NCBI GenBank assembly: GCA_019359695.1
Contig: JAHHGV010000039.1
Coordinates: 1 to 64,000, forward strand
Direction of reading: 5' to 3'
Source: Brasilonema angustatum HA4187-MV1
Lineage (GTDB): Bacteria; Cyanobacteriota; Cyanobacteriia; Cyanobacteriales; Nostocaceae
DNA length: 64,000 bases
Made by a program: the position numbers and the translations under genes. Of the stretch, positions 56,865 through 64,000 are shown piece after piece. The notes under the pieces are model-generated. The model did not search any database. It was not told the DNA's origin and was given only the letters and a program-made list of their open reading frames with translations. The first letter of the stretch is position 1, and the number at the start of each line of letters is the position of its first letter.

Positions 56865-57215
56865 ACAAAAGCCATGAAACTGAATGTTCCACGGCTTTTG
56901 CTGTAGTGTGAGGAGCTAAACTTTTTATCATCATAATGGTCACTGACGAGTATAAACACGCTCGTAACGATTTTGGTAACAAGAATTTTTCCGCCAGTAT
57001 TCACAAGACATCTCGCCTGTGGTAAATTAACACCCTTGCGTATCATCCTCACATTAGGTGACTTTGTGTTTACATTGGATAAAAAATAAATAACCGTGGA
57101 AGCTGAGATGAGTCCACGGCTATGAATGTGGTGTGAGGAGACTTAACTTAAAATCATCATAGATCTATTCGAGTTTTGGTAAGGCGCTCGTAACAGTTTT
57201 GGTAACGAGATTATT
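56865..57215. repeat. Two imperfect direct hairpin units
   Basis: Unit 1 (about 56875-57025) has a hairpin with arms AAAAGCC and GGCTTTT (14 positions, two mismatches), then GTGTGAGGAG, ATCATCATA and CGCTCGTAACGATTTTGGTA. Unit 2 (about 57095-57210) has CCGTGGA and TCCACGG, then GTGTGAGGAG, ATCATCATA and CGCTCGTAACAGTTTTGGTA. They are spaced by about 220 bases and lie downstream of arsS on the minus strand. The order of elements is conserved while the stem bases differ. Confidence 0.7.
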
Positions 57216-57267
57216 ATCAAGCCGCACAAATCACTTGCTCAAGCTTTTCCCAGACAATCAAAGGACT

Positions 57268-58266
57268 TCACATCAAAGCCCCACCACAGCTCGAACCAGT
57301 ACCGGCTGTACAGCCATAACAATAAGCTGCTGTCTGTACCTGATCTATCAAGTCCAAAGAACCAGCTTGTAATAACTTGGCGACTGTCAGGTTTTCCCCA
57401 TCGCGAGTTTTTGCAGGTAAATTCATCATTTGGTTGAAGTCGCAGTCATACACATAGCCCAGATAATCAATTGATATCTCATCCCGACACATCAAATGTT
57501 CAACTGTACCAGTATTGAAGTGAGACTCTAAAAACTGCAAATAAGGAGCGTATAATTTCTTTCTTTCTAAATACAGTTTTGTTCTTCCAACTGGTAAGTT
57601 GGTAATCGTAAATAGGTTGTTAAAAGTAATACCAAAGTGTTCTTGCAAATATTGCTTATAATCTCTTTCCAGCTTTGTTTGATTTGGAGTTAAGGAAAAT
57701 TTCTCATCTTTGGGTAATTGTGGATTATAAACTAAATCTACGATTAAATCTGGCTTTTTACCATAACCTTGTTGATTCAGCAATTGCAGTGCTTTGATGG
57801 AATCATCATACACACCCGCACCGCGCATTTTCTCCACATTATCTGATAAATAGCAGGGCAGAGAAGCAACAACCCGAACTTTATGTTTGGCAAAGTATTC
57901 TGGCAAATCAGCAAAGCCATCTTCAAAAAAGATAGTCAAATTAGACCGGACAATCACCTGTTTACCTATTGTTCTTGCTGCTTCTAGCAATGGTTTGAAA
58001 CCATAATTCATTTCCGGTGCGCCACCAGTCAAATCAACAATTTGAATTTGAGGAAATCTCTGAATAATCTCAATCAATTGTTGGCAAGTTTCTGGAGAAA
58101 GTTCTTCTGTGCGTTTTGGTCCTGCTTCTACATGACAATGGTTACAAGCGAGGTTGCAGCGCTTACCTAAGTTAATTTGTAAAACAGTGATTTCTTTTTT
58201 TGTTAAAGGTTTAGATAGCTTCTTTTTAAATGGTGTTAAGGCTGTATCTACTGGTTTTGTCTGCAT
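57268..58266 (-). CDS. arsS: Arsenosugar biosynthesis radical SAM protein ArsS
   Basis: ArsS is a radical-SAM enzyme that adds the ribosyl/deoxyadenosyl group to dimethylarsenite in arsenosugar synthesis. The protein has 332 residues from ATG 58266. It has C37-x3-C41-x2-C44 (CNLACNHC), TGGAPEMNYGF (SAM glycine motif), and the C-terminal DUF3641 cluster CRDEISID, DCDFNQM and YCYGCTAGTGSSCGG, which may hold further clusters. A TTG start three codons earlier is also possible. An AGGAGGATAG ribosome site precedes both. It is the last gene of arsM-pit-arsS, 46 bases after pit. Confidence 0.93.
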   Translation of the reverse strand: MQTKPVDTALTPFKKKLSKPLTKKEITVLQINLGKRCNLACNHCHVEAGPKRTEELSPETCQQLIEIIQRFPQIQIVDLTGGAPEMNYGFKPLLEAARTIGKQVIVRSNLTIFFEDGFADLPEYFAKHKVRVVASLPCYLSDNVEKMRGAGVYDDSIKALQLLNQQGYGKKPDLIVDLVYNPQLPKDEKFSLTPNQTKLERDYKQYLQEHFGITFNNLFTITNLPVGRTKLYLERKKLYAPYLQFLESHFNTGTVEHLMCRDEISIDYLGYVYDCDFNQMMNLPAKTRDGENLTVAKLLQAGSLDLIDQVQTAAYCYGCTAGTGSSCGGALM

Positions 58267-58311
58267 GGTTGACAACTATCCTCCTATCATTCCTCAAATA
58301 TTCACTTTTCT

Positions 58312-59298
58312 CTATCTGTGCAACAATCCATAAGCGATCGCGCTAATAATTGCGGCAGTAGGTAAAGTTAATATCCACGAAAGTAAAATCTGATAAAAAA
58401 CACCTACGTTCGCTTTTTTTGAGATAAGTCCAACACCAAATATTGAACCAACTGAAACATGAGTTGTAGAAACGGGAAGCCCAAACCAACTGGCAGCAAT
58501 TACCAGTATTCCTGTTACTATATTGGCAGATAATCCCTGAGTATGATTCATTTCTGTAATTTTTTTACTCATGGTTTCTGCAACTTTCCTGGCGTTCAGT
58601 AAACCCCCAACCGCCATTGCAATTGCTACAGCTAACATTCCTCCTTGAATCGAAAGACTCTTAATCATTAAGATCAGTGAAACTATCTTAGGAGTATCAT
58701 TTAAGCCTCTAGCAAAACTTACGACGCCAGCACTGATAAAATGACAAGTATCAATAACTTGACGGTTGCTTTTTAAAGAACTCTCTGTCGTGGTAGGGTT
58801 GACGACTAAACGACTCGTAGTCTTGAGAAATAAACTATAAATCACGCCTCCCAAAGGGATAGCAATAACTGGACTTAGCAATAAAGGCAGAACAAACGAA
58901 TTTCCCAAAGCTGCAAAATTCACTTTTAGACCAATTGCTACTAACCCAGCACCAACCAAAGCACCTGTTAAACCATGAGTCGTTGAGATCGGAAATCCAG
59001 TTATTGTCGCTATGATAACTGTTAAACCAGCCGCGATCGCTACTGCTAAATGAAAGTCTGCAGCATTGGCGATCGCATCTGGAACCAGTCCTTTTCCCGA
59101 AAAGTTTTTAATTAGTGTTTCTGCTAGGAAAACTGAGGCTACTGAACCAGCAAAAGTTGTGATAGTCGCCCACAATATTGCTGTTTTGTAGCTTGTTGTT
59201 TTACTACCAAATAGTGTGGCGACTCCTTTAAAGTTGTCATTTGCACCGTTTGAGTAAGCTAAAAAAAGCGTAGCCAGAAGTAGAGCAATTAAAAACAT
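58312..59298 (-). CDS. PiT-family phosphate (possibly arsenate) permease
   Basis: The 328-residue membrane protein has about 9-10 helices and the two PiT signatures: FLAYSNGANDNFKG (N-terminal repeat) and FARGLNDTPKI (second repeat). GFPISTTHGLTGALVGAG and GLPVSTTHVSVGSIFG mark the inverted halves. PiT proteins carry phosphate with protons or metal. Between arsM and arsS it could supply phosphate during arsenic stress or move arsenate or a product. The gap to arsM is 15 bases, so it is one transcript. Confidence 0.93.
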   Translation of the reverse strand: MFLIALLLATLFLAYSNGANDNFKGVATLFGSKTTSYKTAILWATITTFAGSVASVFLAETLIKNFSGKGLVPDAIANAADFHLAVAIAAGLTVIIATITGFPISTTHGLTGALVGAGLVAIGLKVNFAALGNSFVLPLLLSPVIAIPLGGVIYSLFLKTTSRLVVNPTTTESSLKSNRQVIDTCHFISAGVVSFARGLNDTPKIVSLILMIKSLSIQGGMLAVAIAMAVGGLLNARKVAETMSKKITEMNHTQGLSANIVTGILVIAASWFGLPVSTTHVSVGSIFGVGLISKKANVGVFYQILLSWILTLPTAAIISAIAYGLLHR

Positions 59299-59313
59299 TT
59301 TTGTTTCTAAATA

Positions 59314-60282
59314 CTAACAGCACCCACCACCAGTATAATGCCAAGTAGAATCAGTAATTATTACGGTTTTTGGCATTTTTGCGGCAAGTTTGACTGCAGT
59401 CTTATCACACACTGAGGCTGGAATTCCACGCTGAAGAATATGACCTGCATCATCATCAAAAAATGATTCTGATCCAGCATAAATAGCGGTTTTTCCTGTA
59501 AACACACAAGCGCCATCTTCAGGAATGATAACCTTGAAAGCCACAGAATCTAGACTTTCTAAAAGAAGATTCTCTTCTAACTCATAAGTTTGGGTATCTA
59601 ACAAGCGGTAGGGGCGACGGGCGCGAATTTCTACTTGCCCAAAACCTACATTTATAATACACTGAATGTACTCTTCATAAGTGAGTGCGCCTGATAAACA
59701 CATTGCTCGCAGCTGCTCATCTTTTTGCAGATGTTGTGGAATGGGACGAGTTGCAATTGGATCACTCATCTGCAATTTTCCCCCTGGTTTTAACACCCGG
59801 TATGCTTCTTGCAAAGCACGTGTTAAATCCTCTGGTTCAAAGATATTGAACAGGCAATTTTGGGCTACGATATCAACAGAATTATCAGGAACAGGTAATC
59901 TAAAGGCATCGCCTTCGCGAATTTCTACAAAGCTGGCGTCAAACCAAGGATTTTCTTGAGCAGCAATTTCCAAGTTACGTGCAGCAGCTTGACGCATTTC
60001 TGCTACTGGATCAACAGCAATCACAGCACCAGGACGTTGAGAAAAGTAGGCAAATTGCAAAGCTTCTAAACCACCACCAACTCCAACATACAGTACTGTG
60101 GGTTGATTTCCAAGTTCGGTGGGATGAACAGTCGTCCCGCAACCATAGTTCATTTGCTGCATTTTGCAAGGAATTTTCAACCCTGGTAATTGCAAGGGTG
60201 TGCTTTGCACACAACAAAGTCCGACTTGCGGTGTTTGGGCGACTTCACTGTAAAACTGCGCCGCTGTTTCAAGATAACTCAT
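59314..60282 (-). CDS. arsM: Arsenite S-adenosylmethionine methyltransferase ArsM
   Basis: ArsM methylates arsenite with SAM to methylated arsenicals. The 322-residue protein has the SAM fold with VLYVGVGGGLEAL (motif I) and VAQNCLFNIFEPEDLTRAL. Cysteines are arranged as in cyanobacterial ArsM: C23-C24, C39, C48, C144 (approx.) and a C-terminal Cys pair at 321-322. A C-terminal domain (about 230-322) is longer than that of the small bacterial type and is shared with the arsenosugar-linked form. It is first in the operon with the PiT and ArsS genes, which strongly supports the pathway. A single methyltransferase is present here. Confidence 0.92.
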   Translation of the reverse strand: MSYLETAAQFYSEVAQTPQVGLCCVQSTPLQLPGLKIPCKMQQMNYGCGTTVHPTELGNQPTVLYVGVGGGLEALQFAYFSQRPGAVIAVDPVAEMRQAAARNLEIAAQENPWFDASFVEIREGDAFRLPVPDNSVDIVAQNCLFNIFEPEDLTRALQEAYRVLKPGGKLQMSDPIATRPIPQHLQKDEQLRAMCLSGALTYEEYIQCIINVGFGQVEIRARRPYRLLDTQTYELEENLLLESLDSVAFKVIIPEDGACVFTGKTAIYAGSESFFDDDAGHILQRGIPASVCDKTAVKLAAKMPKTVIITDSTWHYTGGGCC

Positions 60283-60522
60283 TGCACTCGCTGATGTTGA
60301 CTACCGTCTTTAAGTGTAGCGGGAACTAAATCGGTAATTTCATATCAATTGGGTAATTTAATTATCAAACAAATGCAGTAAGTAGAACGGCGCAAAAAAA
60401 CCGAAGTATGTAACGGAAAGTAAAGTTGCCCAAAAAGCTCTTCTCTTCTGCCTTCTGCCCTCTGCCTCCTGCCTTGTCATAACGACAATTTTCAACACCG
60501 ACCTACTTATGGGGCGTTCAGA

Positions 60523-60640
60523 TTATTCTGGCAGTGCGTAACCAACTCCACGCACAGTTTGAATGAGACGCTTTTCCTGATTCGCCTCCAATTTCAGCCG
60601 CAAGTCGCGAATGTAAAACTTATTGATGCTGTAAACCAGG
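60523..60640 (-). pseudogene. OmpR-type response regulator C-terminal fragment
   Basis: The minus strand reads [16 protein letters not shown], then [15 protein letters not shown] and a TAA at 60525-60523. This is the end of an OmpR/PhoB winged helix (the wing and last strand). The receiver domain and the rest are absent, and the frame becomes meaningless upstream of about 60640. It is a decayed or truncated copy. Confidence 0.75.
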
Positions 60641-60903
60641 TAGCATCCAGTTTAATATCACTAAATCTGGATGAGACTCTCGTGCAGTCGTTATAACCCT
60701 TTCACAACACAACAATCAAAATTAGGTTAAACTTTTTTCAAAAACTTGATTTATTTACGCCACCAAAAGAGCGATGATCTTTTGTACTATATGAAGCTAA
60801 CAGATTAGAAAAGTTCTTAAAATAAATCTTGCTATGTACAAAACCGCAGATGTTGCGGTTCTAAAAAATAGATATTAATGAATTCATCACCTAAATTCTG
60901 CCT

Positions 60904-61256
60904 TTGCTGCAAAATATGTTAGAAGCTATCGGACGGAAAGTTGATTTTGAACCAGCAATGAATGAGGTGAAAGTAGAAGGAGCAAAGAGAAATGAAAACA
61001 AGTATTTATTAATCTTGTGTGGAATGTATTTGAAGCAATTCCAGAAGCAGAGACTGTTAAATCGGAAATTGAGAGTAACACCAATTTAAATCAAGTCTGT
61101 ATTCATGTTGACAATGGCACTGAACCTATTTTTCCAGAGATTTTAACCGACCTAACCCAGCAATTTTACTCTACAAAATATTTTGAGACCGGGTTAGGAC
61201 TTGCTATTACCAAATACATTCTAGAAGTTCATAGTGGAGAGCTTTTGATGAAATAA
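60904..61256 (+). pseudogene. Sensor histidine kinase C-terminal fragment
   Basis: One frame starts LLQNMLEAIGRKV and reaches EVKVEGAK. After a shift near 60990 another frame reads KQVFINLVWNVFEAIP (N box), IHVDNGTEPIFPEI (G1), and YFETGLGLAITKYILEVHSG (G2), ending LLMK. It is the HATPase part of a histidine kinase with the ATP-lid partly lost and at least one frameshift with an in-frame stop. It lies opposite in strand to the response regulator fragment. Confidence 0.75.
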
Positions 61257-61330
61257 AATCTTGCGGAAGGTACTACACTCAGTGTGTAATTGCCTATAGT
61301 GACTGCATGATATTACTACCAGACGTACTA

Positions 61331-61618
61331 TTAGCAATAGGCGGTTACATCTTCACCACATTCATCAGCAAGATAACACAAAGCTTTGAAACGTAAGGTC
61401 ACCAGTTCTTCATAAAGAGGATTTAACTTACACATAGGTGGAATGTGAAATAGCTTGCGACCAAATAGTTTAATGTCACGTTCAAAAGGACATTGAGCAG
61501 GAATTAGCTTGCAGAGTGAATGAGCTAATTTGGCGTTATGAATTTCTATCGAATCAAACCATTGACGAACAGGTTGCAGAAGGTCGTGTTGTGGGCGGAC
61601 TTGAGTAAAGCTAGTCAT
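61331..61618 (-). CDS. Mo-dependent nitrogenase C-terminal-domain protein
   Basis: This small protein (95 residues from ATG 61618) has the PF06967 Mo-nitro_C pattern: LLQPVRQWFDSIEIHNAKLAH, CKLIPAQCPFERDIKLFGRK, and LCKLNPLYEELVTLRFKAL, with a CxECGEDVT-like end. It is found as a small stand-alone protein in nitrogen-fixing cyanobacteria and may help nitrogenase maturation or electron transfer, but its role is not known. Cysteines near the CPFERDI and CKLNP segments could bind a metal or cluster. In-frame starts at 61630 (ATG) and 61633 (GTG) are possible. It agrees with the heterocyst setting of hetR. Confidence 0.85.
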   Translation of the reverse strand: MTSFTQVRPQHDLLQPVRQWFDSIEIHNAKLAHSLCKLIPAQCPFERDIKLFGRKLFHIPPMCKLNPLYEELVTLRFKALCYLADECGEDVTAYC

Positions 61619-62008
61619 AAGATTTACCATCACTTGATAATTGCAAAGTTGGTCTTATTTGTTGGGTTTGAACCCTTTCCTATATATCTATAGGGAGCAG
61701 TTGTCTGTCTTATGCAGTTGTTTTTTGTTCTCTTGTTTGGGAACACTCATTACTACAAACTCCAGTTCTAGTGTTCCGGACGATTTCCCCGACATTTTTG
61801 TTGCACATAGAATTTTTCGTACTGAAGGGGTTTGACATCCTCAGCTACACAGGTAAAACGTGCCTTTTCTATTCCAAATTCTTGGTTTTCTCTCAGTCCA
61901 CGTAGGTGGTGAGACACCAAGCACTTCAAAGTCCTTGTTTCCCTCCGGAAGAAACAAGGACTCCTAATGATCCTGAAGCAGGGGGCGCGAATGACCAATG
62001 ATTTCTTT

Positions 62009-62130
62009 AGGACTTACGCAAAAATAACGCAATTATCGTCATTGCAACCAAAACGGAGCGATCAGCAATGCTAGCGCTCCCTGCTGGAGCATCGCAAAGC
62101 CTTATTTTTCATCACGAGTGCGTAAGTCCT
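62009..62130. mobile_element. MITE-like element, second copy
   Basis: The ends AGGACTTACGCAA (62009-62021) and GTGCGTAAGTCCT (62118-62130) are the inverted repeats of the copy at 545-660, with one terminal mismatch. The interior differs between copies, but both have GCAATG/CATTGC stretches. Length is 122 bp. Confidence 0.7.
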
Positions 62131-62219
62131 ATTCTTGATAGTACAAGTCCCCTAACCCGTCCGTGGAATCAATTCTTTAATCCGTCTTGAAAAGCTTTGA
62201 TGCCTGCAGCAAGCCGCAA

Positions 62220-62480
62220 AACGTCTACGGAGGAAACTTCCCTCCAGGTTCGCCAGTCCCCCAATCTCCTGCACAGGCTACGCTAACGTGACGGAAACCG
62301 GAGCCACTGCGGTGGACGGGTCTCCCCGCATAAAGGAGCCAGCGCCGGGGTGAGGCAGCGCGGACGCCACATACCTACGGAGGGAAACCCTCCTGCAGCA
62401 GTGGCTCGTCTTGGGGGTTTCCCCCATGAGCGACCTCCGTTAGGGTCTCCCGACTTGAGGCGTCTGGCGTCAAGTGGCAT
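62220..62480. repeat. Dispersed GC-rich modular repeats
   Basis: Modules ACGTCTACGGAGGAAACTTC, CGGACGCCACATACCTACG, GAGGGAAACCCTCCTGCAGC and GGGTCTCCCGACTTGAGGCG are present, in the same style as at 37585-37905. Confidence 0.8.
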
Positions 62481-62713
62481 CCAAGACGGGGGCTGGACTC
62501 ACCGCTCAAACTTTTCGCAAAATCCAAAATTCCCAAGAAAGCGGATCAGTCCGTGCGGTCAATTCCATTATCCAAAATTGTCTGACAGCTTTCGATCCGC
62601 CAGTAGCTTGTACCGTAAACTGGGTAAAACCACATCTGTGAAGCGGCGATCAATGGAGCGGTAGAAGTTGTATCTACCAACTGCGAGGATGACTACATTA
62701 ATAAGCTAGACTA

Positions 62714-62746
62714 CTTAGCGATCTGCACTGCGCGCAGATCGCTAAG
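62714..62746. repeat. Perfect 13-bp hairpin with HIP1-like stem
   Basis: CTTAGCGATCTGC pairs with GCAGATCGCTAAG around a 7-base loop. Confidence 0.75.
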
Positions 62747-62859
62747 CTATCGCCCGTATGTTGCCGAGGGGTAACTTTTGCCAAACCCATGGTTCTTGGT
62801 TTTTACGCGGGAGATTTATTTTTATGGATCTGCCATTAGCTGTGAAAATCTGGGCAACC

Positions 62860-62990
62860 CTCCGGGAATGCCCGTCGCCTGGCTGTCGGGAAAACGCCAC
62901 ATGCTACCCGAAGCCTTCTAGTGGGCGTCTACAAACCGGGAAACCCATCTAACGCAGTGGCTCCCCTACCAAAAGCGCTGGTCTCGCCCT
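62860..62990. repeat. Dispersed GC-rich modular repeats
   Basis: The modules CCTCCGGGAATGCCCGTCG, GCCTTCTAGTGGGCGTC and GCAGTGGCTCCCC continue the family. Confidence 0.65.
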
Positions 62991-63150
62991 TGCTGAGTGA
63001 CGTGACGTGCGCGTCTGGTTGGGTGGATTTTTCAGTGGTGATACCCTCACCAAGCACAGGATCTATTCGTTAGATGCTGGCGATTTTTGATACGCTTGCC
63101 CAGACTTACCTACGGTAAAAATGAAGGGGAGTTTATCAGCCAAGTGCTTA

Positions 63151-63318
63151 CTAGTGATTTATTGATTCCAGCCCTCGAATGAGTTCTCGAATCACATCTG
63201 TTGCAGGTCTTCCTGTTTCATCACAATACTTTTGAAGTTTTTCAGCTTCGGCTGATGCCAGATTTAAGGTCATTCGCTTGACCGCCCATTTTTTCTTGAA
63301 TATCATTTCTTGTGTCAT
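63151..63318 (-). CDS. Small ribbon-helix-helix protein
   Basis: A 55-codon frame from ATG 63318 encodes MTQEMIFKKKWAVKRMTLNL (basic beta-strand), then ASAEAEKLQKYCDETGRPAT, then DVIRELIRGL. This is the ribbon-helix-helix (CopG-like) fold: a DNA-contact strand followed by two helices with the GRPATDVIRELI hallmark. Such proteins are small dimeric repressors, often antitoxins, and near-identical ones are common in Nostocales. No toxin gene is adjacent. The strong family match makes the frame likely to be a gene despite its size. Confidence 0.7.
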   Translation of the reverse strand: MTQEMIFKKKWAVKRMTLNLASAEAEKLQKYCDETGRPATDVIRELIRGLESINH

Positions 63319-64000
63319 TTGTCAGCTCAATAATTATTACTACGAATTTAAGTTGAAGCAGTAGTTATGCACCTAATAAAACCGGAAATTAAGTCAAATA
63401 AATAAATAGACGCTGATTGTCTTACTTGATTTAATACTAACTCTTTATCGCCAAGTATCTTCCTTTTGAAGGAATTTATCTTAAGAAATTATGTATTGCC
63501 CTATACTCTAAAGGTAGTTTTTAGCTGAATTTTATTATGCTATTAGCTAAATTTTATCATGCAAATATAGGAGAAAGTATGCAAAAAGCTAAATCTGTCA
63601 TATTGTCAGGAAATGAAAACGGTAACTCTACCATTTCTTTGTGAGGCTGCGGCAAATTTTGTTGACTTCTTCTTTCTTTCTTTCTTTGTGTCCTACCCTA
63701 CGAGAAGCCGCTCCGCGTCTATGCGATTCGTTTCTTATATCATTGGGTGCATCTATGTCACTTTACGGGCAGGTTATCATACAGAATTGGTATTACGGTA
63801 AAACTAGTAATCATCCCACCTCCAAACAATAAGTAGCTCAACCTAATTAAACGTGAAATATCATTGCGTTAGCGCAGCGGGCAAGGGACGGCATACGGAA
63901 TGCAGTGTAGACGCGTTTGCGCAGCGCCCCCTTAGGGGCTAGCGGCTTCCCGATAGCCCTCCGGGGAGAACCTGAGCCCTATGGCTAACGCCACGGCTGC
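63319..64000. other. Window end without a supported gene
   Basis: AT-rich sequence (to about 63600) leads to low-complexity TTCTTTCTTTC runs (63668-63685) and then modular repeats from about 63865. The open frames at 63613-63832 are not convincing. Confidence 0.5.
63865..64000. repeat. Dispersed GC-rich modular repeats at the window edge
   Basis: It contains GCGTTAGCGCAGCGGGC, GCGTTTGCGCAGCGCCCC, TTAGGGGCTAGCGGCTTCCC and GAGAACCTGAGCCCTATGGC, the last also at 15380-15400 and (complemented) near 56690. The copy runs off the window. Confidence 0.8.

Larger units (their letters stand above)
55796..57267. other. Long spacer with repeats upstream of the arsenic operon end
   Basis: No gene is seen in 1.47 kb. 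It holds modular GC-rich repeats (56520-56720), then two imperfect direct copies of a hairpin-plus-tail unit (56865-57025 and 57090-57215). Minus-strand frames in it have no recognisable domain. Confidence 0.6.
60283..61330. other. Spacer with two-component remnants
   Basis: Between arsM and the Mo-nitrogenase C-domain gene are fragments of a response regulator (minus, 60523-60640) and of a sensor kinase (plus, 60904-61256), plus a CTGCCTT-type low-complexity run near 60435-60475. No intact gene is seen. Confidence 0.65.
61619..63150. other. Repeat-rich stretch without a supported gene
   Basis: It contains the second MITE (62009-62130), modular repeats (62220-62480 and 62860-62990), and a 13-bp perfect hairpin (62714-62746: CTTAGCGATCTGC and GCAGATCGCTAAG). 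Several open frames are made of repeats. A minus frame at 61768-61998 is of unknown origin and is not called. Confidence 0.6.

Noticed and set aside
61768-61998. 76-residue minus-strand frame that resembles a transposase tail
   Set aside because: The likeness was only impressionistic and no catalytic motif or terminal repeats could be found.
63613-63832. Two overlapping plus-strand frames near the window end
   Set aside because: Composed of low-complexity TTCTTTC runs and spacer sequence; no domain.

Overview
This window comes from a filamentous, heterocyst-forming cyanobacterium (Nostocales-like). The main evidence is an intact 299-residue hetR, which matches the Anabaena protein at the functionally known positions C48, S152, S179 and E253/E254/D256. 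Supporting evidence is abundant HIP1 octamers (GCGATCGC), a Mo-dependent nitrogenase-associated small protein, DUF3288, Uma2 nucleases, a TPR-CHAT protein, heptamer tandem repeats, and GC-rich palindromic repeats spread through the spacers. I cannot name the genus. No rRNA, tRNA or CRISPR array was found.

Layout. 0.5-12.5 kb: mutS (with a repeat inserted in frame), a broken PD-(D/E)XK gene, a peptidoglycan-binding protein, a dihydroorotase homologue lacking metal ligands, a double-domain histidine phosphatase, a secreted protein, an MGME1-like nuclease, and an operon of a Tat-exported sulfatase with its formylglycine-generating enzyme. 13-19.5 kb: a coiled-coil/EamA fusion, then a 2-kb leader carrying repeats and a HetR-type inverted repeat, then hetR, a secreted Cys-repeat protein and rpsD. 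19.6-31.3 kb: moaA, a truncated TPR-CHAT gene joined head to head with a truncated Uma2 gene, a TPR protein, a CRTISO-like oxidoreductase, MlaF-like and MlaD/MCE-like lipid-transport genes, a PD-(D/E)XK protein and DUF3288. 31.7-45.2 kb: clpC, argB, aroK, small cyanobacterial proteins, ubiX, an RNB-family protein without its catalytic aspartates, a solo tnpB with a plausible omega-RNA end, and clpP. 45.7-55.8 kb: a small membrane peptide, a YyaL/DUF255 protein, HicB-like and HigA-like antitoxins with a remnant of the HigB toxin, two Uma2 genes, mobA, ilvN, a pentapeptide-repeat membrane protein and a quinone-oxidoreductase-type MDR. 57.2-60.3 kb: an arsenic operon arsM-pit-arsS. 60.5-64 kb: decayed two-component genes, a Mo-nitrogenase C-terminal-domain protein, a small ribbon-helix-helix protein and dense repeats.

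Genes that work together: sulfatase plus FGE (FGE converts the sulfatase Cys to formylglycine); arsM, pit and arsS (arsenosugar formation with anion transport); the MlaF-like ATPase and MCE protein (lipid trafficking at the envelope); clpC and clpP, in separate loci (the chaperone-protease). moaA and mobA are both molybdenum-cofactor genes, also in separate loci.

The most notable theme is the repeat load. A modular GC-rich palindromic repeat family occurs in most large spacers and also sits in frame inside mutS. Other repeats sit inside the CHAT and HicB-like genes and at the start of the pentapeptide gene. At least five genes are broken or cut next to repeats or rearrangement junctions. The most testable regulatory lead is the 17-bp HetR-like operator about 1.1 kb upstream of hetR.
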